Below the pieces are notes generated by a model that worked only from the letters and a program-made list of their open reading frames with translations, was not told the DNA's origin and made no database searches. A stretch of DNA of 64,000 nt from Epiperipatus broadwayi (taxonomy: Eukaryota; Onychophora; Udeonychophora; Euonychophora; Peripatidae): positions 22,710,900-22,774,899 of the forward strand of contig JAQFVV010012394.1 of the NCBI GenBank assembly GCA_028023455.1. Direction: 5' to 3'. Shown in pieces: positions 34,360 through 46,689 of this stretch. Position 1 is the stretch's first letter. Every line of letters starts with the position of its first letter. The position numbers and the translations under genes are program-made.

Positions 34360-35480
34360 TATGAACAACAAGAATTAAGAGATTATATCCATGCAAATAA
34401 GCAGAAAATAACTTTGTCTTTGGTATTGTCAGAAAACCATCAATTACTAATTGAAAGTCTTGAAGCTGAACAAGTTTTCTCTACCTATAATAGCTCTTTT
34501 GTCCAGAGTTTAATTTAGAAGTAAAAAATCCTTTTATTTTTTAACTCAAAATGTTATAAGGATTTCAACCCAATAGCTATTTTTAGAGGTATAAAGATTT
34601 AGACTGTTCACATCTTCCTTTGAGATCCTGCAAATGCTTCGGAATTATATATGATAAATTAAGTTTTCATGGGTTTACTATATGAACAATGGAAATTAAA
34701 GATAATATCCAAATAAACAAGCAAAGAATAACTATGCCTTTGATTTTGCTAAGCAACTATCAATCGCTAAATGAGTCTTTCATTCTAAGTATAGCCCACA
34801 ATAATTACAACATGGCTCTGTTATATAAATGTGACAAGTATTATCATATATTGCTTCTAAGAATATTTGTTTTTGTTTTTTTATTATAAGCATTGTTTAC
34901 AATAGGCATTAAAATGTTTGTATAAAAAAAATTAAAGCAATATAATCATAAAATAGTAAAAATGGAGAAATAAACTTACTTTTAGTTATTTGGATTCAAT
35001 TAATTTTGTTCACATGATCAGTTATTATAATGAAATGAATTTTCTTTTTATTATGCATTAGTTACAACAATAAGTTTTATAATATTCAACTTAAAAAAAT
35101 AGAAAAAATAGTGATCATAAATATGAAAAAAATTTACAGTAATTTAATTTTATATTTGTCTTAAAAGTAGGGGAAAAGTAGTGATTGTGGAGATAAAGAA
35201 AATTTACAGCTGTTTAGAGTACAATCAGTACTAGATATTGCTAAATGTAAAGAGGGGGGGGGGCATAAAATTATACTATGCAAACTAAATTCAAACTAAT
35301 TTGATTTTTACAAAATAGAGACATACTTAAAATTCAATTGAGCTATTCAATTTTAAAAATTAAGGCATTTGAAAATTTAACCCTGCTTCACATACTGGTT
35401 GCAGCCATTGTGAGTTAATTTAGAAGTAAAAAAAATCCTTTTCTATTTCTAATCCAAATTGTTATAAGGATTTAAAAGGC
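34360..35480 (+). repeat. Local diverged direct duplications
   Basis: The block at 34,360-34,460 (TATATGAACAA...AATAACTTTG...) recurs at 34,678-34,785. The block at 34,516-34,566 (TTAGAAGTAAAAAATCCTTT...) recurs at 35,418-35,470. This suggests old segmental duplication; content is non-coding. Confidence 0.6.
35254..35263 (+). repeat. (G)10 tract
   Basis: Ten consecutive G after AAAGA. Confidence 0.95.
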
Positions 35481-35792
35481 ACATCTCTTGATATCCCACA
35501 AATATAATCAATTGTTCATATATTAATATAATACTTCATTTATCATATACTTTACTATTATCTAGGGGAAATGACATTATTTGCAGTTTGTCAAGAGTAA
35601 GATATGACTCCTAAATCCTTATATCTATTTTAAAAATGACTGGGTTTAAATCCTAATAATAAGTAGGTTAAGAATAGAGAAGGATCTTTTTACTGCCAAG
35701 TTAAACTCAGATAAAACTATTGTAGGGGGAAAAAACATGTTCAGCATCAAGACTGTCAATTAGTATTTGATGATTTCCTGGCAATTTTGTAT

Positions 35793-38032
35793 TGTTTTGT
35801 AAAAATATGTACATTCACATCCAAGTATAAGTTTTGTACTCCAGAAAAAGTAAAGAATATATTAGAGAATAAATAGAATGTATTAGAGAAATGTATTTAT
35901 TCTTCGTTAAATCGCTAAACTCATAAGCTTAAATTTAATTAGTATTTAAATTCATGCATTTGCGATAAGAACATTACTTTTGATAAATGCCAAGAAATAT
36001 TTGCTAATTACAAATAGTTCTTGATACAATACTAATTAAAAACACTAATAGAAAATAAAAGACTGATTACATCAAGCATGAATCTTGGATTGCAGAGGCT
36101 AACTTATGAGTATAAATAGTTTAAGCAACAAAGTGCATGGTGCTATTTCCAGAGGGATTTAAATGTATGGTTGCAGAGATTTAAGTGATGGTAGCTTAAG
36201 TAAATGTGCAGTGCTCTACAGTGAAAATGTGTTCGCATGCAGCAGGTAAATCGGGCCAAAGAGTTTTGGGAATACCGAGGTCGGAGTTAAACTATCTATA
36301 TAGCAGCCAGTGGCGAAGTGTTCATTTCCAGTGAGTTTACCAAATGGGCTGTGGCAGAGAGATGGAAGCAGAGAGAAGCTTAAAGTGACTGTTGCAGTGA
36401 TCTACGACGAAGCCAATGTGTTCGTGTGCCGCTGAACTGAACCCGGCCAAAGTGTTTGGGAAAAAGAGGCCAGAGGAAACTGTCTTGAATGCAGCCAGTC
36501 TTCAAGGGCATCGGGGGAAGTTAACTATATATATTGTACCATTTACATATATATGGTACAAGTATATTGGCACTGAGTAAGGTTTAAAAGAATTAAAATT
36601 TAAAAATTGTCAACTGACGTAATTTAGTTTTTTTTTATTAGTGTAATTTGTATTTTTTTTGTATATACATACAATGAAAGCTATTTGCATTTATCTATTT
36701 TATTAAAGTAACATTAATATTGAAAGGAATATAAGCACATACAGATTACTATCAAAGTAAAATCTTGTACCAGATAATTAAAGATGGCAGAAATAAGTTA
36801 TAAAAAAATAAAACTTTGTAACTAAAAACTAATAAGGAATGTTATAGATTATTGAGTGATAATAACACAAAGGATATGCGGAGGACATTTCAAAAAAGGG
36901 GTCAGTATAAAGGTAGACAATTGGTCTTTTCATGTGTGTCTTGGGCTGTTTCTTGTGTGCAGCATTTTCGAAGCAATAATAAAATGCTATCACTTAGAAC
37001 TACTAAGCTGAATCTATTCTCCATGTGTGTGTAGAACCAGATAGTTCACCAGCACTTTCTCTCGCCAAAAGTCACCAAAAGCTTTATCTACTCTTGCCTT
37101 AAATACGGATCATAAATGCGAAAGTGTTACTGGAATGAATTCATAAAGAATTACTAAGGATTCCTCAGAAAGAAATTTACTGGTAAGTTAATGGCCATAT
37201 CATAACTCATATCTGTAAAAAAGATTTGCGGAATGAATTTAAATCATAAACTGTTAATGTAGAAAAAAGGACAGACATTGCTATTTAAGATTTCAAAATG
37301 AAATATTTGAATTCAATGGTTAATATAATTATCTGATTATGCATACATATGTTTCTTACCAATATTATAAAAAAAAAAAATTTATTAGAAGTGCTTAAAT
37401 GTTTAATGGGTCATAATAAAATTTTTACTATTAATGTAAACCTTTCATTGTACATGCTTAATTTTAGTTAGTTACATTCTTAATTTTAGTTTATAGATGT
37501 TGTTAGTTTTAGAGAAGTGTGTAAAGTAAATTATCTTGCCAATATGCTTTATTAATTAATTCTGGGGAAAATCCCTAAGAAAATTCTTATAATAAAGTAA
37601 TTAAGTGACGTGAAAGTATAATTCCCAATCTTATAGTTAAGTATTTGCTTTGTAAATCTCGACAAAAATGTGACAGACTCTGGCGCCCTCTGAAATAAAT
37701 TAAACTAACTCCGTTGGTATTTCCAGCTGCAAGAAATTGTTAGGTTGAGTTAATCAGGAAATATAGCTATGTTTTAGAAATGTTTGAACTCGTACATGAA
37801 TAAAACATTTTCCTTTTATATAGTTTGATTAACTAATGTAGTGTGTAACATAAGGCCTAACCCAAAATGTTACAATATATATGGTGTTGTGTAATAACTC
37901 GTGGGAAGTGAACCAAAAGTGAACTATATATATATTATGTTGTACGTGTAGCAATAACTGTTTGTTATTATTATTATTATTATTTGTTTGGTTTGTTGGC
38001 ATTTGGAGTGCTTGCATTTTGAATGCACAGCA
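35793..38032 (+). repeat. Distended solo LTR of the gypsy family at 54.9 kb
   Basis: It begins TGTTTTGTAAAAATATGTAC and ends TTTGAATGCACAGCA, matching the first and last bases of the LTRs at 54,916 and 59,056. Intermediate landmarks shared with those LTRs are TACTCCAGAAAAAG, AATATTTGCTAATTACAAAT and AAAGTGCATG. It is 2.2 kb long instead of ~0.8 kb because a ~180-base block (36,124-36,308) is repeated in tandem at 36,309-36,490 and about 1.3 kb of unrelated sequence follows. No internal region or partner LTR is adjacent. Confidence 0.75.
36534..36561. repeat. 9-bp stem hairpin
   Basis: TTGTACCAT pairs with ATGGTACAA across a 10-base loop, at the point where LTR similarity stops. Confidence 0.7.
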
Positions 38033-38289
38033 GCAATATCAAAGGCAAAGTTATTCTCTGCTTATTTACGTGGATATAATCTCTTAATGTCTATTGTTCA
38101 TATCCTATATGTGAATATAAACGTGTTGAAAATACCATATATGAACAGATGTGCACATACAAAAAATATAATTAAACAAATGAAATACTTTTTGCTAATT
38201 TACGTCATCCACTAGAAATCTGATACAATGGTTCAAGTATAGTATGAACAATTCTTTGCTTTTAAAACTATAATTCAAAAAAATTGAGG

Positions 38290-39370
38290 ATTGTTTATAA
38301 AAATTTAAATTTTTCTTTTTATCTTTAATACTACAAATTGCAATGTCAAAAATCATAGTATAGTTTTTGTTGTAAGTATAACAAAAACTACTGAAGATGA
38401 GCACTGAAATAAATATAAAAAACTAATGAAACCAATTAAGGACAATATTGATATTAGTGCGAAATGAAGCAAAATAATACCAATAAATCTACAAAATCAG
38501 GGACTGAAATTTCTATTATACATTTTTTTTATTGAAAAACTAAGATAAATGTTTATTTTTTTTTTTTATTAGTATTTAATAATATTTAAATTATATTTAT
38601 TATGACAAAAAAATTGATCACTGTTTTGATATCTATGCAATTACTTATTTAAATTATGACTGTAAAAGACAGAAAATTGATTATATAGGTATACTATCAA
38701 AATAAACAAAAAACCAGATAAGGCTACAAAAACTGTATCATAGATAACCATATGTTAGTGAAAAAGTAAGGCAGGACACTGCATATGGAAAAAGATAAGT
38801 TTTCCTCAATTAAAACAAAGGAAAGAATTTGGAATTCATTTACTGAAATTAATTAATAGTTGTAAAACAAGATCAAACATAATAAATTTATTAAACCAAG
38901 ACAAAAATATAATGAAATTGAAATGTAAAAGTTTTCAATAAAAATTATTTTTATATAATATAAAAGTTCAAGACTAATTTAAAAGATCACAATTTGTAAG
39001 ATTAAAAAGATATTTTAAACTATAAATAAATAATAAAAGATAAATAGTGCAAAAAAAATTAAAATTTTTATTTTTAATACTACAAACTGCAATGTCAAAA
39101 TTCACTGCATTATCAGCATAACAAACATTGTTGAAAATGAGCACCGAGTAAATATAAAAAACTAACAAAACCAATGAAATGCAAAAGGGTATTGGTGCAA
39201 AATAAAGCAAAATGATACCAGTAAATCTACAAAATCAGGGACTTAGATATGCAATGACTTCACTCAAATTATAATTTTTTTTTACATCTCAAAAGTTTAT
39301 TGAAAAACCAAGATAAACATTTGGTATTTAACAATGTTTAAATATTTATTATGATAAAAAAAATGTGTTA
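38290..39370 (+). repeat. Diverged tandem duplication (~750-bp period)
   Basis: The block at 38,290-38,620 recurs at 39,040-39,370. Landmarks are AATACTACAAA.TGCAATGTC, ATGAGCAC.GA.TAAATATA, CAGTAAATCTACAAAATCAG and ATTGAAAAAC.AAGATAAA. A separate block, 38,640-39,030, recurs at 42,310-42,790. There is no coding content. Confidence 0.75.
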
Positions 39371-42309
39371 TTTTAAAAGCACTAATATGTGGAGAAAGAA
39401 ACGACCATAGGTTTAAAATTAAAGAGGCCTACTTCATAAATAACGATACTAATTCTATAAATAGGAAGGATATCTGTTTCACTATTTTAAAAAGATGGAC
39501 AAATTAATCAAAACAAAAATAATGCCACGACCTATGACAAAATGAACAGCAAACTAATTTGCATAAATTACAATACTCCTCCCCATTATTGGCTGCAATC
39601 AGCTATGAATATGAACTTTGAAAGCGCTTAGCGTTGTGCCAGGCATTATCAAATGGCCTTGCACAAAGTCTGTATTATGCACAACAAATATAAAAATTTG
39701 CAAGATTAATAATGGAGGTTCGGTCTGAGCAGTAGAATACCCACACACACAAATTTAAATATTGTATACGTATAATAAACTCATGTATTTTTTTATTTTT
39801 GCTTTTCCTTTTTATATATTTTTTATGATATGTCATTATATGTAATTGTTGTTGTTTTTTTTTTATTTTCCAACATACTTGTATATTTTTTTTAATTACT
39901 TTTCTAAAGATTGTAATTTTATTCCATAAGCAGGTAATGTTAATTGCTTTTGCAAAAATCTGATCAAAAGCAAAAAGGTTTGATAATGCTATAATTAAAC
40001 TGTTATCTCTTTAAAAAAAATTCTTTTGAATTGATTTTGTAAGCAAGTGGTCTGGGTTATTCAAGATGGATGTCAAACTTAAAATGTAGAATTCAATCGG
40101 AAAAATATAAAGGAATGTTTGCAATCTAAGTGATAAGCTAAATTAAAAGGATTGGCTGATTCATTCTTCTCAGAGGGATATCTGAATTGGTTCTTATTAG
40201 TGGGATTGATAGTGCTGTGAGAGATTCATTCTTTCTTTGGCAGCCATTCTGGGCAAGTCATTCTCTTTTGTGGCTCCAGAATTCTCCAAGCAACAGGACT
40301 ATTGGTGACATTCTTAAGAACAAATCCATTATACAGTTCTTTTAAGAACTCTTGTCTTTTGTGGATTTGAGTAGCCATTGGAGACAGCTTATGAAAATTT
40401 ATTAATAATCCTAATTATTATTAGATATATAAAAAAAGAAGATATGAAGCAATATACTAGAGATTCCAGCAAAATGACCGTGGGGTAGACAATTAACCGG
40501 TGCACTGCCCTTTCTCTGTCCCAAGCCGCCAAGATGTGACCACGCCAATTCCAGCCACCCACGATGATGACAAACGCCACCTTGCTAAATGGATGAAATC
40601 CTCACCACACAGCCAGTTAACTTGAAGCCCACTCAAGAGCCCAGAGGAGAAGAATGAAGATGCAGATATAAGTTTATTTTAAAATATTTATTAATATTGA
40701 GATAATTAACTTTGATATTTCCGATTAAATATATTATTTTTTTGTTATTATTATCAATCATTTAAAAAAGAGAGAGAATCTCTCACATATGTATATGAAT
40801 TTGCGGTTATTACGGGCATAAATGATAAAGCTTTTACTTAAATCCTTTGAGTCAATTTTTCTATTTCAAATTCTAGTATTTTCAACAAAGATTGCAATGA
40901 GATTCTTTTTTTTATGTTGCTATTCATTTTCCTATTGTTGTTACTCCTGGAATTCGTCATATATGGATATACATGTACGTATATGCGTACATACGCTTAT
41001 AATATTCGGTAAATACGATATCTCATGCTGAATATCTAAAAATGTATTTAACCGTATATCCTTTTTAAGTTATTTTTTTTGTTACTGTGGCACCTTATGA
41101 TGCGTGCAAGAAGGGATTGATCTAAGCAAGTACTCTAATAACTTTATATTTAAAGTAATAGTAAGTGTATAATTGTAATGCGCGTATACATGTACAGGAA
41201 TTTATCTATAGCAAGAGGGAAATAGATACAGTACCTTATGGTGAGTACCATATAGTATCTGACCCAATGCAACCTTGTTGACTTGTTGAAAATTATGAAA
41301 TGATTGAAATATCTCATAATGCAAATATACGTATACATAGTTTTTATTATTATTATTATTATTAGTGCTATCAAATAAAAGGGTTTTAAAGCACTGAGTA
41401 AAAGCGCATGTCTGTATGACCGAAAATCTCATATCTGTATATCAAATCAAACAAAGTAAAATTTATTTCTATTGGGTAAAAGGAGCTCAGACCACTTCCA
41501 TTACTTATAAACATTGTAAATAGCTTTAGGGATTTATTATTTTTCTTATTTAAAATTGTATTTTATCTATTTCAACGCCTCGAATATATATGGTTTGGGA
41601 TAATTAATTATTTAGTATTTTGTTATTATATCATCATTAGTATGAAACGGTGGTGGGTATTTGGGATTAAATAAATATTTAATCATAATATTAAACTTGT
41701 TTTGTTTTCATATTATTATTTATATTGATAAAAAAAAAAAAAGTGTTATTTCCTTATCAATCACATACCTATCATAATCATTTAACTTACCCATTTGAAG
41801 ACCCTAGATTGTAGAGTGACTGGGCTAGCCACAAGGGATATCACTCTACCGGGGTGTTAAATCTTATTCTTATGCTCCGCTGAACATATGGTATTGCACA
41901 CCCTTCTAGGAGGGAGGAAAAATTCATTTTTTGATTCTTTTCTAGAAGTGGCGCGCAAAAGTCTATTTTGTAAATAGATTTTTCAAAGATGTGTACTTGC
42001 CATTGTTCTAAATGTTCGGGCATTCAAATAAGATATCAACTAAAGGGTGTTTTTAACTGGAAGAGTCCTGTCAATCCACTCTTTCTATCAATTTAGCTGG
42101 AAGTACCAATATACATGAGTACAGACAATCGGCTAGATTGATATCCATTTCTTTACCTGTTAATCTTGGTCACTTCATGCTCAGTGCAAGATTAGGAAAA
42201 GAATTCCGCAGGGAGTATGGACTGGTACAGCGTATATAAACTTATAAACAAAATTAAACTCTTAACAAACGTGTTAGCGCAGAATTATTAGTATTAAATA
42301 GATATCTGT
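39371..42309. other. No gene recognised
   Basis: Contains a less AT-rich stretch (40,030-40,660) without a recognisable ORF, ATT trinucleotide runs near 41,343, and a hairpin at 41,811. The minus-strand frame at 41,841-42,023 is unassigned. Confidence 0.4.
41811..41849. repeat. 9-bp stem hairpin
   Basis: GTAGAGTGA pairs with TCACTCTAC across a 21-base loop containing GGGCTAGCC. Confidence 0.75.
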
Positions 42310-42790
42310 AAAATTCCATATTTAAATTATGACTACAATAGACAGAAAATCAATTACATAGAAACTAAAAGGAATAAACAAAAAACTCAAACATATGATA
42401 GAAGAAAACAGAAATTATAAGATTAAAACAACAAAATAAAAATATGCTAATGAAAAATAATGAGAGAAGTCGCATATGGAAAAAGATAAGTTTCTCTTAA
42501 TTAAAACAATAGAAAGAAATTGGAATTCATTTAATGAAATTAATTAATAATTGTGAGCCTAGATTAATGATGATAAACTTATTAAACAGAGACAAAAATA
42601 TCATGAAATTAAAATAAAAATAGATAGTAAAATATAAAGCATTTTTAATTAAAATGTCAACGTTTTTAATAAAAGTTATTTTTTATATAATTAAAAGTTC
42701 CAGATTAATTAGAAGATTATAATTTGTAAGATTAAAAAGATAAGTAAAATATAAATAGATAATAATGGGTAAATAATGGGGAAAAAAAAT
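42310..42790 (+). repeat. Diverged direct copy of 38,640-39,030
   Basis: It shares ATTTAAATTATGACT.C, GCATATGGAAAAAGATAAGT, TGGAATTCATTTA.TGAAATT and ATTTGTAAGATTAAAAAGAT in the same order and strand, 3.7 kb apart. Confidence 0.8.
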
Positions 42791-42881
42791 GTCAGATATA
42801 ATTTATTTAAATTGCAACTCAGTTTTAATAAGTTGTTTTTCATAAAAGTTATAAAATTTTGAATGAATATAAAATACTGGT

Positions 42882-42902
42882 TATATATATATATATATAT
42901 AT
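42882..42902 (+). repeat. (TA)n microsatellite
   Basis: About ten TA units. Confidence 0.9.
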
Positions 42903-43869
42903 TATTTTTACCAACTGTCAAATAGATATATAAGTAGATGATACATCCTTGAAAATGTTGAAATAATAGAGATTTATATATTAATATTTGAATCAGAGAA
43001 ATAAAGCTTTTTAAAGAAAAAAATATTAGCAATAGTATATTAATACATTATATACCAATATATTCTATATAAGAGTACCTGTAGATATCACTATTAATTT
43101 TATATACTATATTTCTGACGACCATCAGTTTTATTATTATTATTATTTAATAATGTGTGTTTAAAGATAGAACTTTATATTTTAAATAAATGAAAATGAA
43201 ATCCAAAGTTTAGTATTTGATTTGGGTGTGAAATAGATTGCAATAATAATTAGTTTTAGTAATAGATTATAGTGAAAATAATATATGTAATAATTAATGG
43301 CCGTATTGTAGAGTAAAATAACCAATAAAGATCAATGGATATGATTTTTTTTTTGCCCAATATTATGTTATGAGAACTTATTTTCTAGAAAAAAGCCAAC
43401 CTTGTACTTAAAAAAAAAAAAGAACTCATGATAGTCTAATAAAATCTTGAACAGTTAAATAGACATTAAAAGTTTGTAGAGGTAAAACACAGCTGGTTTC
43501 ACATCTTTCTTGATAAAAATAATAATTAATAAACAAAAAATCTACATAAATATATTTGGATTTGTTAAGAATGGTTTATACTCATGAATAAATCATATGG
43601 ATTATAAACAATTGCAATCATAACCAAGCATTGCTGAATTTGAATTGAAATCTTCAACTTAATTTTTTTTAATGAGATAAAAAACGTACAGAAAATAACT
43701 GCTATTTTTTCCAATATATTTTAACCTAACATGTGCGGTTCTACTTTCTCTTAATAGATTAAATAATAACGATTGAATAAATGATCTGAAAGTCAATATA
43801 ATATAAACATATAAATAAGTTCAAAAGATGTGTAGTTACTCGTATAGTGGTACTGTACTGGTCGAAAAC

Positions 43870-44369
43870 NNNNNNNNNNNNNNNNNNNNNNNNNNNNNNN
43901 NNNNNNNNNNNNNNNNNNNNNNNNNNNNNNNNNNNNNNNNNNNNNNNNNNNNNNNNNNNNNNNNNNNNNNNNNNNNNNNNNNNNNNNNNNNNNNNNNNNN
44001 NNNNNNNNNNNNNNNNNNNNNNNNNNNNNNNNNNNNNNNNNNNNNNNNNNNNNNNNNNNNNNNNNNNNNNNNNNNNNNNNNNNNNNNNNNNNNNNNNNNN
44101 NNNNNNNNNNNNNNNNNNNNNNNNNNNNNNNNNNNNNNNNNNNNNNNNNNNNNNNNNNNNNNNNNNNNNNNNNNNNNNNNNNNNNNNNNNNNNNNNNNNN
44201 NNNNNNNNNNNNNNNNNNNNNNNNNNNNNNNNNNNNNNNNNNNNNNNNNNNNNNNNNNNNNNNNNNNNNNNNNNNNNNNNNNNNNNNNNNNNNNNNNNNN
44301 NNNNNNNNNNNNNNNNNNNNNNNNNNNNNNNNNNNNNNNNNNNNNNNNNNNNNNNNNNNNNNNNNNNNN
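43870..44369. other. Assembly gap (500 N)
   Basis: Exactly 500 N, so a placeholder size. True length and content are unknown. Confidence 1.
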
Positions 44370-45454
44370 CCTTGCTCTTTGCTTAAGCTAAAGGAAACAC
44401 TACCTTAACCAGACATCTTTTGGTGAGGCTTTATTCCTCTCATGTGACCAGAGCTAACTTGGGTAAAACAACATAAAGACAAACTATTAAGGTAGATTAT
44501 ATTTTAATAAATTAACAATGAAATAGAAAATCTATTATAATGAAATTAATGGCACAGGCATACATGCTAGAGATGTAATTAAAATATTTCACAAAATGTA
44601 ACTATTATATTTAAAAGATAATCTAACATTCATGTTAGAGAAATAATTGTGAAAGTTTAGAACAATTAATCATTAAGGAGTGTAAAGTTTTCCTTTTCTT
44701 ATTTTTTTTAATGAATAAAAAGAAATTGTTTTAAAATCTCTTAAATTATTATTTTCAAAATATATTCATGAAATGCCTTATTTATATATAAACATAGATT
44801 GAAAGTTAAAATATTTTTTAAAAAGTAACAATTAATAAACTTTCTTTTAAACAAATTGTTTGGTAAGTCTATATGTGTATATGCGCATTTCACTAACATA
44901 CTTCATGTATAGAGATTTACAAGAAGAAAAAGATTTAAAATATTACATAACTGAAGGAAGTTAAAAATAATGAATTTTTATTATCGACCATTTACCTATC
45001 TATTTAATTGTCCTACAAACAAAAGGTACCCAATATTGTGTTTTTCTATTAGTATTTGACCTTTGGAATTAGTGGGCAGGCATAACTGATAATTTTCCAG
45101 AAAAGTAAAATAGTTAATGAATCTTCATAGTATCATTCTTGATATAGGATTGCTAATCTTGATAAAAGCATAGTAAGGATAGTTAGCCATTCAGAAATAT
45201 ACGGACAACTAGTCCAGGATCTTTCCCAATCCTTTAGAAGATCATGGCTATGAGCAGTCCATTCAAAGAGCAGGATGGCTTATCTTAGCTTTCCTTTAAT
45301 AGCAATAAGAGCACACATTATTAACTTCAATAACTTTCTGAAATTGTAATTGCTGTTGAACTTAATTCAACTTCAAACACATTAAATTTTCAAAATAAGA
45401 GTCATAGATCAATTCATAGATCACATGACCCTATCTCTTAAGCTTGTAAGTTAT
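44370..45454. other. No gene recognised
   Basis: AT-rich up to 45.1 kb, then less AT-rich; no motif supported. Confidence 0.4.
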
Positions 45455-45541
45455 AAACAGTGAGGATTTCCAATTCCTCTACAAGCTTTATGATAAATGC
45501 TTAGCCAGAGCCAGCACTTAAAATATCTCTGTCAGGAACCC

Positions 45542-45600
45542 TTCCCCAAACCCCTGACCATGGTTTCGTGCTTTGGCACTCCTCAGAGAGGTATCAGGGT
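45542..45600 (-). ncRNA. Hammerhead ribozyme-like motif, family 1, minus copy
   Basis: On the minus strand: ACCCTGAT, stem I ACCTCT, core CTGAGGA (45,586-45,580), stem II GTGC-CAAA-GCAC, core GAAA (45,567-45,564). Stem III is ACC/GGT closed by AT, the cleavage triplet is GTC (45,558-45,556), and stem I is AGGGGT. Stem I has six pairs including one G-U, with CCC/GGG beyond an internal loop. CTGANGA tolerates any base at position 7, so G there is acceptable. All other core residues are intact. Stem III is of the very short type seen in Penelope-like-element hammerheads, which often act as dimers. Predicted cleavage follows the C at 45,556. Confidence 0.78.
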
Positions 45601-45615
45601 CTAGTGTCTGAACCT

Positions 45616-45673
45616 ACCCTGACACCTCTCTGATGAGTGCCAAAGCACAAAACCATGGTCAGGGGTTTGGGGA
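45616..45673 (+). ncRNA. Hammerhead ribozyme-like motif, family 1, plus copy (G12 lost)
   Basis: This is the arm-mate of the minus-strand motif. Stem I ACCTCT, core CTGATGA (45,630-45,636), stem II GTGC-CAAA-GCAC, then AAAA where GAAA is required, stem III ACC-AT-GGT, GTC (45,658-45,660), stem I AGGGGT. G12 is the general base of the hammerhead, so a G12A change should abolish or strongly reduce cleavage. All other elements are kept. Confidence 0.75.
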
Positions 45674-45762
45674 GGGGTTCCTGACAGAGATATTTTAAGT
45701 GCTGGCTCTGGCTAAGCATTTATCATAAAGCTTGTAGAGGAATTGGCAATCCTCACTGTTTT

Positions 45763-46689
45763 TTACTTATTAAATTTGTTTCTTTTTGTCTGTCTTTTTG
45801 TAAGTTTGATTGTAGAAAAAATAACCTCCACACATTTTTATTTTGTCCAAATTAAATTAGTCCATTTATTTATAATCAGCCTTGTCTTCAAGACATCTCT
45901 ATTAAGTTGTATATTTATTCTATCTTTTTTATTTTTTATACTAAGAAAGTTTATAAAAAATACAGTAGAATAATATTGATAGATTAACCATTAATGATAC
46001 CTATGGCCAGATTGGGGCTACACAAACTCACAGCCCTAACCATCTTTCCCGACCATAGCACCCCTTCTTAGTGCTGGGACAATATCCATCATCCTAGGTA
46101 CTTGATTAGTTTTGAGAACAAGTCTCAGGCATTATCTGGCCATTTGGCTGTATATAGCTGGCATGCCCAGATGACAGGCACACGAACCCAGCATTTGAAA
46201 TATACCCAGGTTAACTCAAATATCTTGATCAGGGCCAGCACAATACTAACTAATACATGGAAATATTTATAATATTAAGCTCCTGGTAAAACATTTAAAA
46301 AAGAGTATAGACCAAGCAACATTTAAATAAAATTCTTTTAGTCATTTGCACACATAATCAAATAATATAATAGAACAATTAAACAAAGAAAATAAATAAG
46401 TATATAATAATTAGTAACTCAATATCATTAATTGTTCATTATAGTTCATATCTTTTAAGAATGTCTAGATACTTAATTTATGATTGAACGTATATTTACG
46501 TAGGTTTTTCCATTATGGTGAGATGACATCATCTTTCTGCAGTTGACAAATTTCCTTTGGTTTTGATTTTCCAGATGGCTGGCCTTTCAGTCTCCAGCAA
46601 TGGCTTCACAGTTTTCTTTATATGCTTCTGATGGATATGGGAGAAAGAGTTTGTAGCAAGATCTATACTGTGATAGAGGTATTGATTGT
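45763..46689. other. No gene recognised
   Basis: A 76-residue plus frame (45,743-45,973) is T-rich and hydrophobic, probably compositional. The segment 45,985-46,240 is less AT-rich (GGCCAGATTGGGGC, GGGCCAGCAC) but not recognised. Confidence 0.4.

Larger units (their letters stand above)
45455..45762. mobile_element. Foldback element 5 with opposed hammerhead motifs
   Basis: A near-perfect inverted repeat with ~146-base arms around a 15-base loop (45,601-45,615). The left arm starts AAACAGTGAGGATTTCCAAT and the right arm ends ATTGGCAATCCTCACTGTTT. The arms differ at a handful of positions. The central ~130 bases are far less AT-rich than the surroundings. Each arm contains the bases of a type I hammerhead ribozyme core, on opposite strands. 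There is no ORF. The flanking bases do not show a clear target duplication. Similar in shape to the other foldbacks here, but the only one of them with a ribozyme core inside its arms. Confidence 0.92.

Noticed and set aside
42709-43032. 107-residue minus-strand open frame rich in Ile/Phe/Tyr
   Set aside because: It spans a (TA)n microsatellite and reflects base composition only.
43828-44391. Two overlapping long open frames
   Set aside because: They are created by reading through the 500-N gap; only a few real codons exist at each end.
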